Of a stretch of DNA of 64,000 nt, positions 34,301 to 41,704 are shown piece by piece. This DNA is from Lachnospiraceae bacterium UBA7196. GTDB lineage: Bacteria > Bacillota > Clostridia > Lachnospirales > Lachnospiraceae. The notes under the pieces are model-generated. The model ran no database searches. It had not been told where the DNA came from and saw nothing but the letters and a program-made list of their open reading frames with translations. A program made the translations under genes and the position numbers. Position 1 is the first letter of the stretch. Every line of letters starts with the position of its first letter. Where the stretch lies: positions 62,001 to 126,000 of the forward strand of contig DKUU01000039.1 in assembly GCA_002490835.1 (NCBI GenBank). The letters are read 5' to 3'.

Positions 34301-36638
34301 TCTCATTGGTGTCCTTATTGAGCCACGCATACCACTTCTTTCCTGTTTTATTTACATCAGTAAAGCGGATCTGCTTCATGTCCTTTTCCGTGAGTGTGTA
34401 GCCGCCGGAACCCTTGGCTATGACATAGCCCTCCTGCGCGTTCAGATGGACATACACCGGAGAGGTGACCGGCGCCCCTACGGATATCTTGCGCGGATAG
34501 TCCACAAAATCAAGATAGAAGCAGTCCGTGCCGGAGCCTTCCACACCGTCCCCGCAGAACCGCACATCTCCGGCTAACTCTATAACGGCATTTTGATTCG
34601 ATTGAGGAACATTCCTTGCGACAAAAAAAATCGCACCGTCCCCAACTCCTTGAGAAGCTTTTTTATTTCCTTCAAAATATCCCCCGTAGATATGCGTCTC
34701 AGAACTCAAACCATCCTGAGAAGAAGCAGTATCGACAATACACCCATTGTATGAAATGCCCTTTGTCGTATTATCAATATAGTTTCCACCATGGATATAT
34801 AACTTCGATAAGATATTATAAATCACACTGCCTGCGAAGCTTCCTCCGTCCCTGTTGTTCCTATAGGTACCGCCGTTAACGATCGCTTTGCTTCGAGACA
34901 GGCAAATCGCGCCGCCATATCCGGACCCGCTGCACCCCTCAATATACACATCATTCAGGACAGCCTCCCCCATGTATACAAACAAGGCCGCGCCGCCGTA
35001 TGCATTCTTCCCATAATTAACTGTAAATAATTTTGAACAATTTTGAATTCTGCAGCCGTCATCCAGCAAGACTTTTGCATTATCTACAAGTATCAAAGTG
35101 TCTTTTGACTGTATGGAACTGCCCTCCAGCGTGATCTCCCCCACTGTCAGCTCCGCTCCCGAAGACACTTTAAGATACGCAAAAGCGTTTCCCCTCTTGA
35201 TCGTCCCGCCGCCTTTGATCGTCACTTTCCCCGTAATGGTGATACAGTCGTTAATCGTCAGCGTAACGCCGGGCTCTACGATCAGCTCCCCGTTACTCAG
35301 TGTGCCGGCATTCCATACGGTATCCGTGCTGATCGTCCCGACCCCCGGGGTGGCGACAGCGAACGGCTCCAGCGCGAGCAGTTTCAGGCCCTCTCCCACC
35401 GTCACGGTGATCTCCGGCAGGTCCACGCCTTCCGCCAGTACATACATTTCCGGCAAAACAGGCGTAAAGAGATAACAGCCCTCCGTATCCCCGTCATACT
35501 CCGGAGCGCTCTGCCATGTGATATCCTCTATGACAGCGGTCTCTGTATCCGTTTCCGTCCCTGCGCCTGTATCTGTTCCCGTTTCCGTTCCTGTCCCTGC
35601 ATCCGGCCCTGATCCGCCGTCCGCGTTCTCTCCGCCTGATTCCTGCTCTGCGGCCGCTTCCCCGTCGGAATCTGCCGTCTCTCCCTCCTGTGTCAACGTC
35701 TCGGCTTTCACCTCGATTTCAGGCTGGGACCGGTACTCCTTCATCGGTACCTTAAAAGTCTGCACCACAAATGTTTCCCCTGCAGATCCGCTGCCGGGGC
35801 CGCTCTCATTCCCGTCCGTCTCGGTCTCTCCGCCGGGATTATTTTCATTGCCTCCCGTCATGGTCTCTCCACCGGGATTGCTCTCATTCCCTCCCGTCCC
35901 GGTCTCTCCGCCGCCATTATCATCAACGGGATTCTTATCCTCTCCCACGCCGTTGTCGTCGCCGGGGTTCTTGTCCTCTCCTCCGCCACCGTTGTCGTCG
36001 GGGTTCTTGTCCTCTCCTCCGCCACCGTTGTCGTCGCCGGGGTTCTTATCTTCTCCCCCGCCGTTGTCGTCGCCGGGGTTATTGTCCTCTCCTCCCCCGC
36101 CGTTTTCGTCAACGGGAGGCTTATCCTCTCCTCCGTCACCGCTATCGCCGCCGGGGTTCTTATCCTCTCCTCCCCCGCCGTTGTCGCCGCCGGGATTTTT
36201 ATCGTCTCCTCCCCCACCGTTGTCGTCGCCGGGGTCATTATCGCTCACTCCGCCGCCCTTGTCATCGCCGGGATCGTTATCGCTCACACCGCCCTTGTCG
36301 TCACCGGGATCGTTATCGCTCACACCGCCCTTGTCGTCGCCGGGATCATTATCGCTCACTCCTCCGTCATCCGGCCCCTCCTTATATGGGCGGCAGGATA
36401 CCGTCAGGGTCTTTGGCAGTTCAAGGTCTTCAAACGCCGTCCCGACAGGCACCTCCAGATCACTGACTTCCTCAGTCAATCCCTCGAATGACACGATCTC
36501 GTACCGCCTCTGTTCCTGCTCCGGTGCTGCCTCTTCCTCCTGCACGGCCTCCTGCGCCAGCAGTTCCATCGGCATCGAGCACAAGACCATCCCTATGCTT
36601 AAGATCCCTGCCAGAAACATGTTCCTTAACTTATACAT
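31305..36638 (-). CDS. Giant repeat-rich cell-surface protein (adhesin-like, InlB-type repeats)
   Basis: 1777 residues. A signal peptide (1-29) is followed by an acidic stretch, then a Gly/Asp-rich repeat region (about 89-285, units of GVSDNDPGDDKG and GGGEDKNPGDDN), a parallel beta-helix-like region (about 440-760) with NGGTYRNN and GGNYIDN turns, and at least four InlB/Listeria-type repeats (GWNTKxDGxGxxYxxG...TEDTTLYAIF) alternating with three ARFYSGAxG...GWDE modules. A sorting-like PKTGD motif sits at about 1683, before a hydrophobic helix, but 66 more residues with a second helix follow, which is unusual for a sortase substrate. Ligand unknown. It lies between prmA and the VanZ gene. 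Confidence 0.85.
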   Translation of the reverse strand: MYKLRNMFLAGILSIGMVLCSMPMELLAQEAVQEEEAAPEQEQRRYEIVSFEGLTEEVSDLEVPVGTAFEDLELPKTLTVSCRPYKEGPDDGGVSDNDPGDDKGGVSDNDPGDDKGGVSDNDPGDDKGGGVSDNDPGDDNGGGGDDKNPGGDNGGGGEDKNPGGDSGDGGEDKPPVDENGGGGEDNNPGDDNGGGEDKNPGDDNGGGGEDKNPDDNGGGGEDKNPGDDNGVGEDKNPVDDNGGGETGTGGNESNPGGETMTGGNENNPGGETETDGNESGPGSGSAGETFVVQTFKVPMKEYRSQPEIEVKAETLTQEGETADSDGEAAAEQESGGENADGGSGPDAGTGTETGTDTGAGTETDTETAVIEDITWQSAPEYDGDTEGCYLFTPVLPEMYVLAEGVDLPEITVTVGEGLKLLALEPFAVATPGVGTISTDTVWNAGTLSNGELIVEPGVTLTINDCITITGKVTIKGGGTIKRGNAFAYLKVSSGAELTVGEITLEGSSIQSKDTLILVDNAKVLLDDGCRIQNCSKLFTVNYGKNAYGGAALFVYMGEAVLNDVYIEGCSGSGYGGAICLSRSKAIVNGGTYRNNRDGGSFAGSVIYNILSKLYIHGGNYIDNTTKGISYNGCIVDTASSQDGLSSETHIYGGYFEGNKKASQGVGDGAIFFVARNVPQSNQNAVIELAGDVRFCGDGVEGSGTDCFYLDFVDYPRKISVGAPVTSPVYVHLNAQEGYVIAKGSGGYTLTEKDMKQIRFTDVNKTGKKWYAWLNKDTNEIYLSEKQPPYGLYVYYSSNGATGEVKDDTEYASGAEVTVKPADALSREGYRFTEWNTKPDGKGTSYSPGSTFQITEDTTLYAIFEEGKVIKARFYSGAAGSCETLSGEPEEDAESVTFTAPALKDMGDWTKVGWDEATDGYEGSIAPDTSLTISKNTSYYGIYKKDVTLRYDANGGKEDETPGSGMAECRANVHDKITYDMPGFSVAGAIDADKPNWMFVGWNTKKDGTGELYQEGDIIKISEDTTLYAAFVKPPYADFYSGAAGDYEKKGSIAVEGEGIATTGKIITPHLKELAGMTGWEESGWDENEAGWDGTKLIKPDSTIVLDETEDGKPYYGVYKKTATLSYQVLNHEYGSGSIPADSTQTRSAKVNKTKVLYQPASETPDAFTFGIAPDLTMEGSEFLGWNTRADGNGDFYRKDDPERDQITITEDTVLYGIFRMAPNARFFSGAEGAYETVESVFTSSGVTGELKGTLTAPALKEMEGWEPVGWSRSATGYVESVESEGGQEITISEDTDFYGIYKKKVELTYDVNGWVEAVFDKQSGYSHANVHGEITCEPAAFTVEHEISREGYTFRGWSLEKEAGGVCHRPEDTIRLADSATVYAQMVDDIPPVLGEAAYNEGSRDVGDWKVRKKDMVLTVPVTEKGSGVEKIAYTFTPENGEPVTGEAMMEDAGVPEQTARTAAVWLEAVPDGGQDAGNRTAGATGGEVGTVDGQIQAKVTIAEDYKGTISLMCRDRAGNESPGKLLTAQGGGVIVEDNAPLIRFAHKGIKDGRAVVEVTVYDDADEDSSRRVTGGIAAVSWRTDDRQEQSVTDKGFADGIVESCTFNVEVAGAGEHTVKVTAVDNAGNESSRSTNVRIAGEETTVIAAYTPPAGDGSVYEPPTQVRETAVEEASGVPTGKEPKTGDAYPNVAVYATMAMISGLLYIVMYFSTEQNRMTEEDKKEIIARLIAWAEKGGRLRKYAALVQIFFVLVYYHSIGKYKEEHFEWSLIYMTHM
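35784..36374 (-). repeat. Coding tandem repeats (Gly/Asp-rich) in the adhesin
   Basis: The 590-base stretch encodes four near-identical 12-residue units (GVSDNDPGDDKG type, about 36 bases each) followed by about ten degenerate GGGEDKNPGDDN units and three ETxTGGNExNPGG units. Near-identity at the DNA level of the first units suggests recent expansion and likely length variation between strains. Confidence 0.88.
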
Positions 36639-36721
36639 ACTTCTCTCCCATTCCGACGATATCCTAATCCCACTTCATACTTAAGCCGGCCCTTCTTTAC
36701 GACCACCGTATGCTTTTCCGG

Positions 36722-37741
36722 CTACCGCCTTTTGCTTCCCCCGATGCGGGCAGCGACTTTTCGTGCTGTCACAGACCGCCACTCGCCCTGCGCGCACACC
36801 TCAAGAACCATAAGCCCTGCTGCCTCGCAGGCCTCTGTTACAACCCCTTCTTTCCCCTCTATAATGCCCGAAGTGATATAGATGCCTCCCTCTTTCAGGC
36901 AGGGCACGATCACCGGCGTCAGCGGCACCAGCACATCCGCCAGAATATTGGCCGTCACGATATCATACTTTTCAGCGCCCGCCTGATCCTGTATTTCCTT
37001 CTCCGTAATGATGTTGCCGATCAGCAGCTCAAAATCCCCCGTGCGGATGCCGTTGGTTTCCATATTCTGCGCCACAGCTTCCACCGCGCAGGGATCGAGG
37101 TCCGTGCCAAGCGCATGTCCCGCGCCGTACATCAAAGCCACGATAGCAAGGATGCCGCTGCCCGTCCCCACGTCCAAAAGCTCCGCTCCCGGCGTCAGAT
37201 GCTTCCAAATCTGCCTGATACAAAGCTGGGTCGTCTCGTGCATCCCCGTGCCGAAGGCCGTACCCGGATCGATGTGCAGGATCTTTTTATCGCGGTCCTT
37301 CTCCTGCACCTCCTCCCATGAAGGGATCACCAGCAGGTCGTCGATCGTAAATTGGTGGAAATACTGCTTCCAATTATTGATCCAGTCGATATCTTCCGTC
37401 TCGGACACGGTGACGCTGCCCTCGCCGATGTCCATAAAAGAACGGACCTCCGCAAGCGCCTCATCAATCAACGCAAGCACGCTTTTCCTGTCCGTCTGTG
37501 CCTCTCCGCTCAAACAAAGAGTGCCGTCCTCCCGTTCCTCCACAAAGAAACTGAGATACGCAACGCCGTCATCTTCTCCTGATTCAGGCGGGATATCCAC
37601 AAACATCTGTTCTTTTTCAAGGGCAGTCAGGGGCACTTTATCCTCGATCTGTGCCCCCTCAAGTCCTCTGTCGTAAAGTTCGCTGATGATGATGTCCTCC
37701 GCGTCTACGACTGTTTTAATCCGAAATTTCATCCATTTCAC
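36722..37741 (-). CDS. prmA: Ribosomal protein L11 methyltransferase PrmA
   Basis: 339 residues. N-terminal substrate-recognition domain (MKWMKFRIKTVVDAEDII), then a Rossmann methyltransferase core with DPGTAFGTGMHETTQLC, LLDVGTGSGILAIVALMYGA and TANILADVLVPLTP. Two starts are possible: GTG at 37741 (AAGGAC 10 bases upstream) or ATG at 37732; I keep the GTG. It trimethylates L11 of the large subunit. In related genomes it follows dnaJ; here about 19 kb of surface genes lie between. Confidence 0.94.
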   Translation of the reverse strand: MKWMKFRIKTVVDAEDIIISELYDRGLEGAQIEDKVPLTALEKEQMFVDIPPESGEDDGVAYLSFFVEEREDGTLCLSGEAQTDRKSVLALIDEALAEVRSFMDIGEGSVTVSETEDIDWINNWKQYFHQFTIDDLLVIPSWEEVQEKDRDKKILHIDPGTAFGTGMHETTQLCIRQIWKHLTPGAELLDVGTGSGILAIVALMYGAGHALGTDLDPCAVEAVAQNMETNGIRTGDFELLIGNIITEKEIQDQAGAEKYDIVTANILADVLVPLTPVIVPCLKEGGIYITSGIIEGKEGVVTEACEAAGLMVLEVCAQGEWRSVTARKVAARIGGSKRR

Positions 37742-37840
37742 GATGTTATTTCGTCCTTTCCTTCTTCACGCTTCTAAATAGTTCGTTCTGCGCGCACTTC
37801 ATCCACACTCTATGCGTCTTCTATGCGCATCCGATCCGCC

Positions 37841-39022
37841 TTACGCTTCCTGTGCCGAATCGTCGTTCGCCTTCCTGCTGCTCAGCTCCAAAAGCTTCTT
37901 CTTAAGGTCGTTCTCCATCACGCGCATCTCTTCCTCGGCCACGCGTCTCTTTTCTCTGCCGTCGGCCTGAATCTTCATCACCTCATCCAGCGTGGAGATT
38001 AGGTTCGCGTTGGTAGTCTTCAAAGTCTCCATATCGATGATGCCGCGCTCGGACTCCTTCGCGCTCTCGATGGAAGCAGTCTTTAAGACCTCCGCATTCC
38101 GCTTTAACAGCTCGTTCGTCATATCGGAGACTTCTCTCTGCGCCCTCGCCGCCTGCTCCGCGTGCGTGACGCCGAGCGCCAGCACCATCTGGCTCTTCCA
38201 GAGCGGAATCGTGTTTACGATCGTAGACTGAATCTTCTCCACCATCATCGTGTCGCTGCTCTGCACCAGCCTGATCTGGGGCGCAGTCTGGATGGATACC
38301 ATCCTTGTCAGCTCAAGGTCGTGGATCTTTTTCTCGAAACGGTCACAGAGCGCTTCTAAGTCTCTCGCCGCCTGCGCGTCTTCCGGCAGGCCGCTCGCCT
38401 TCGCCTTCTCTAAAAGCTGGGGCAGCTCCGTCTCTCTGGTCTCGGCAAGCTTCTTTTTGCCCGCCAGTATGTACATGGAAAGCTCCTTGAAATAATTCAG
38501 ATTCAGGTCGTACATCTTGTCAAGGATCGAAATGTCCTTCAAAAGCATGACCTGATTGCTTTCAAGCGCCTCGCAGATCCTGTTGACGTTCGTCTCGGCC
38601 TTGGAATATTTCGTCTTGATGGTTTCCAGTTTCTGCGCGGGCTTTTTAAAAATGCCGAGGAATCCTTTTTCTTCCTCGTCGAAACCCTTTAGCTGCGTCA
38701 CCACCTCGGAGAGCATATCGCCCACCTCGCCGAGATCCTTGGTCTTTACGTTCTCCAAAGCGCTGCCGGAAAAGTCCGCCATCTTCTTCTGCGTACCCAC
38801 GCCGTACTGCAGGATCGCCGTAGAATTATGCAGGTCGATCTGCTTTGCGAACTCATCCACCTGCCGTCTCTCCTCGTCGGTTAAGATGGAGTCGTCAAGC
38901 TCCTGCTTCACGGCTTCCGTCTTCGGAATTTCCGCAAGGGGCGCCTGCTCCTTCACCATCGTCTCCACCTCTCCAAATACAAGGGTGGGGGCCTGCTGTT
39001 CCATCAATTCTGTTTCGCTCAT
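37841..39022 (-). CDS. TelA-family toxic anion resistance protein
   Basis: 393 residues, largely helical, with the family core LQYGVGTQKKMADFSGSALENVKTKDLGEVGDMLSEVV, NVNRICEALESNQVMLLKDISILDKMYDLNLNYFKELSMYI and PQIRLVQSSDTMMVEKIQSTIVNTIPLWKSQMVLALG. TelA/KlaA/YceH proteins are linked to tellurite and cell-envelope stress resistance and commonly travel with XpaC-like proteins, as here (gap 13 bases). Function at the molecular level is unknown. Confidence 0.92.
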   Translation of the reverse strand: MSETELMEQQAPTLVFGEVETMVKEQAPLAEIPKTEAVKQELDDSILTDEERRQVDEFAKQIDLHNSTAILQYGVGTQKKMADFSGSALENVKTKDLGEVGDMLSEVVTQLKGFDEEEKGFLGIFKKPAQKLETIKTKYSKAETNVNRICEALESNQVMLLKDISILDKMYDLNLNYFKELSMYILAGKKKLAETRETELPQLLEKAKASGLPEDAQAARDLEALCDRFEKKIHDLELTRMVSIQTAPQIRLVQSSDTMMVEKIQSTIVNTIPLWKSQMVLALGVTHAEQAARAQREVSDMTNELLKRNAEVLKTASIESAKESERGIIDMETLKTTNANLISTLDEVMKIQADGREKRRVAEEEMRVMENDLKKKLLELSSRKANDDSAQEA

Positions 39023-39035
39023 CTTTTCTCCTCCT

Positions 39036-40307
39036 TTATGATAGGTATCCGTCCTGTTTCAATATCGTATGTAATGCTGAGATATCCGACTGGATATCCC
39101 ATGCCTTCTCCCTGAAAAGTTCATCCAAAAATTTCTCAAACGCCTCGTTGATGTTATCCACCGCGTTCTCGATCTCCCGCTTGGTCTGGGCAATATTGGA
39201 AAGTTCGAGCTGCTGCCCGTCCAGATCGCGGTACGCCTCCAACAGTTTTTTCGTGGTAGGCAGGTAAAAGCTCAGCATCTTCCGCAGTTCCGGCGCAAGC
39301 TCCGGCTCCTTCTCCACCTGATCGAAGATTCTGGTGACAAGGCTCTCAAGGCGGTCCAGTTTATCCGACATCTCCTCGCCGGGGATCTCGTCATTGCACT
39401 GTCTGATCAGCCGCACGTAGCTTTTGCCTTCCTCAATCACCTCACCAGCCTCGCCCAGACGCTCCTTCTCCTGCTGCCTGCGCTCTTCCGCCAGCTTTTC
39501 GATCTCCAGTTTCTTCTGCTCCTCCTCATAATTTTTCTGGGTGAGCATATATTGGTTATACATATCGTCGCTGGCGATCAGACAGGTCTGTTTTTCATCC
39601 AGACGTCCCTGCTTAAACATGCCCAGCTGAATCATCTTTTTGATATCTTTTATAACAAATCGTTCGCTTTTGCCTGTTTTTGCAGACATTTCCTGAATCG
39701 AACAATACAGCCTGTCCTTCACCATATCCACATAGCGCCTGTAGCGCTCGGCACGACCCGTTATCTTTGTTCCGCGAATCCCCAGAATAAGACCGCCCGC
39801 AAACACCAAAGCCGATGTGATGAGGGGCGCAATGCCCGCCGAACTGCCGAACGCGCCCAATATCCCCAGTGCTCCCAGCCCTGCCAGACTATAACCCGCA
39901 CACATACCGATCACCCCCGATATGGAGCCCTTCGGCGTGCGCTGAAAAAATCTGGTATCAGGCAGCGTGTTCGGCCGCCTGTACTGCGGCAGATGCGCAT
40001 AAGAAGTCTGCGGCGGCATGGGCGCTGTCCCTGCGCTCCGTCCCATATTACCGGCAGCGCGGCTGATGCCGTTTCCCACATTATTCACAACACGGTTTAC
40101 GCTCTCACCCACCGCGCCCACGGTACGGTTTACACTGTCTCCCACCGTCCCCACCGTGCGGTTCACTTCCTGCATGGTGCGGTTAATGGTCTGGTTTACG
40201 GTGTTGCCGATATTTTTACCAAGGTTTGTAAAATCGCCCGAATCAACTGCCTGCTGTACCTGATCCCGGATATCTTCTCCGGCCCGATACCACTCATTCC
40301 TGTCCAT
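39036..40307 (-). CDS. XpaC-like (5-bromo-4-chloroindolyl phosphate hydrolysis family) protein
   Basis: 423 residues. The N-terminal 90 residues are a striking Asn/Val/Arg repeat (units like NRTVGTVGDSV and NRVVNNVGNGI, period 11), which should form an amphipathic helix able to lie on a membrane. Two hydrophobic helices follow (about 130-180), then a helical C-terminus with EEQKKLEIEKLAEERRQQEKERLGEA and the XpaC domain. The family name comes from an early phenotype; it pairs with TelA. The gene overlaps the end of the DUF3048 gene by 14 bases, which supports one operon DUF3048-xpaC-telA. Confidence 0.85.
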   Translation of the reverse strand: MDRNEWYRAGEDIRDQVQQAVDSGDFTNLGKNIGNTVNQTINRTMQEVNRTVGTVGDSVNRTVGAVGESVNRVVNNVGNGISRAAGNMGRSAGTAPMPPQTSYAHLPQYRRPNTLPDTRFFQRTPKGSISGVIGMCAGYSLAGLGALGILGAFGSSAGIAPLITSALVFAGGLILGIRGTKITGRAERYRRYVDMVKDRLYCSIQEMSAKTGKSERFVIKDIKKMIQLGMFKQGRLDEKQTCLIASDDMYNQYMLTQKNYEEEQKKLEIEKLAEERRQQEKERLGEAGEVIEEGKSYVRLIRQCNDEIPGEEMSDKLDRLESLVTRIFDQVEKEPELAPELRKMLSFYLPTTKKLLEAYRDLDGQQLELSNIAQTKREIENAVDNINEAFEKFLDELFREKAWDIQSDISALHTILKQDGYLS

Positions 40308-41526
40308 ACTCTACAAATTCTCCGTATTCATCCCATATATTGCAAACCCATGTGCTGCCCTGATTAAAGATGATCTCCTCATCATTCTCATCATAAAACT
40401 TCGCGGGTGTAAAATCGCCGTCAAAACGCTTCCAGGTACCCTTGATGACCCTGCCATTGGTAAAGACGATCGCTTCCCCCTCACCGTGTACGCCGAAAGC
40501 CAGATAATCATGGGAGTCCCTGACCTCGCCGTGGCAGTACTGGAACACTACATTGCTGACTGTAAGCTGATTCCCTGAATACTCGTCGATCTGCTTCTTG
40601 CCGTCCTGATAGCGGTAATACAGATGGTCATCCTCATGATACTCAAAGTAAGGATGGTAGGCGCCGTAACCGCCGGAATTTTTTCCGGACTTTCCGCCGG
40701 GATAAATGTAGGAAGCCGCCTCATTATCCGCGTACTCCGCTCTCACATCATCGGCCACAAAGAGGAAGGGCGGCACATAAGCGTCGTCATAATTCCAATC
40801 ATAGCCAAGCCGCTCCACCGCGTCAAACAGGCCGCCGATAAAGAGATACCCTGTAAATTCCGTCGCATAACCGGGGCGCTTATACCTGCCGTACGCCTCA
40901 TCCGCCGGATTGTGAATACCAGTCACCGCCGCGCTCACATTATAGTAATTGGGGCGGTTGATCAATTCCTCCACGTAGGGTACCGCAAGCCCCCAGTTAC
41001 AGTAGATCGCCTCATAGCCCATGGCCTGATAGACGTAATAATCTCTGCTGGACCGGACGGGTCCGACCCTGTCAAGGTCGTCAAAATCCTCAAGTACCGC
41101 CATCAGACGGGTAATGCGGCCCTCCACCGGCGCCTCGTAAATGATCGCCGCACGGGACAGTCCGTACTGCGGCAGGGCCGGCGCATTATTCGGGATCATC
41201 ACCGCGATCGGACGCCTCGTCGCCTGCTCTTTCTTTGTCCACTGACCTGTCAGATAACTCTGAATCTTACCGTCTTTTTCCTCTCTCTCCCCGATCACCG
41301 GATAAGCGGTGGTCAGCTCCGGTTCGGGTTCCGGCTCAGGCTCTGGTTCCGGTTCGGGTTCCGGCTCATCGATCGTCTGATCCTCCACAATGGGCTCCGG
41401 TTCCGGCTCAGGCGTTTCTTCCTTGCCGCAGGCCGCCGCTAAGATCATCAATAACAACGCACCCACAAAGATACGACCGGTCAGCATAGTCGTCTGCTTC
41501 CTCTTTTCTCTCTTGCGTGATTTCAT
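40294..41526 (-). CDS. DUF3048 (YerB-like) lipoprotein
   Basis: 410 residues. An N-terminal signal with lipobox LAAAC-GKEE is followed by a Glu-Pro dipeptide repeat linker (about 38-72) and the DUF3048 domain: RPIAVMIPNNAPALPQYGLSRAAIIYEAPVEGRITRLMA, DRVGPVRSSRDYYVYQAMGYEAIYCNWG and a C-terminal VVFQYCHGEVRDSHDYLAFG...GTWKRFD. B. subtilis YerB is the model; function unknown, located on the outer face of the membrane. Likely first gene of the operon with xpaC and telA. Confidence 0.9.
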   Translation of the reverse strand: MKSRKREKRKQTTMLTGRIFVGALLLMILAAACGKEETPEPEPEPIVEDQTIDEPEPEPEPEPEPEPEPELTTAYPVIGEREEKDGKIQSYLTGQWTKKEQATRRPIAVMIPNNAPALPQYGLSRAAIIYEAPVEGRITRLMAVLEDFDDLDRVGPVRSSRDYYVYQAMGYEAIYCNWGLAVPYVEELINRPNYYNVSAAVTGIHNPADEAYGRYKRPGYATEFTGYLFIGGLFDAVERLGYDWNYDDAYVPPFLFVADDVRAEYADNEAASYIYPGGKSGKNSGGYGAYHPYFEYHEDDHLYYRYQDGKKQIDEYSGNQLTVSNVVFQYCHGEVRDSHDYLAFGVHGEGEAIVFTNGRVIKGTWKRFDGDFTPAKFYDENDEEIIFNQGSTWVCNIWDEYGEFVEYGQE

Positions 41527-41662
41527 GTTTTCTCCATTCCTGCGCTGCTTTTGCGCATAACTATCTATGATCTTTTCCTTTTTGACATATCATTAATTTT
41601 GACATTTCTCAAAAGTTAGCGTCTGCTGCCATACCTATTTTATACTACCATAAAAATGCAAG

Positions 41663-41691
41663 AAAAGCCACGAGAATCTCTCCCGGCTTTT
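41663..41691 (-). terminator. Terminator after the transglutaminase-fold gene
   Basis: AAAAGCC and GGCTTTT pair, with an inner GAGA/TCTC extension, followed by CTTGCATTTTTA on the minus strand. It lies 14 bases downstream of the stop codon. Confidence 0.7.
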
Positions 41692-41704
41692 CCGCGCGCC
41701 ATAC

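Noticed and set aside
35784..36374. Regularly spaced repeats that could be taken for a CRISPR array
   Set aside because: The units are in frame, contiguous and encode Gly/Asp repeats. There are no unique spacers and no cas genes.
35518..36684. A 388-codon plus-strand reading frame, Ser/Pro-rich, opposite the adhesin repeats
   Set aside because: It is the complement of the Gly/Asp repeat region. It has no ribosome-binding site, and its composition is dictated by the repeat on the other strand.
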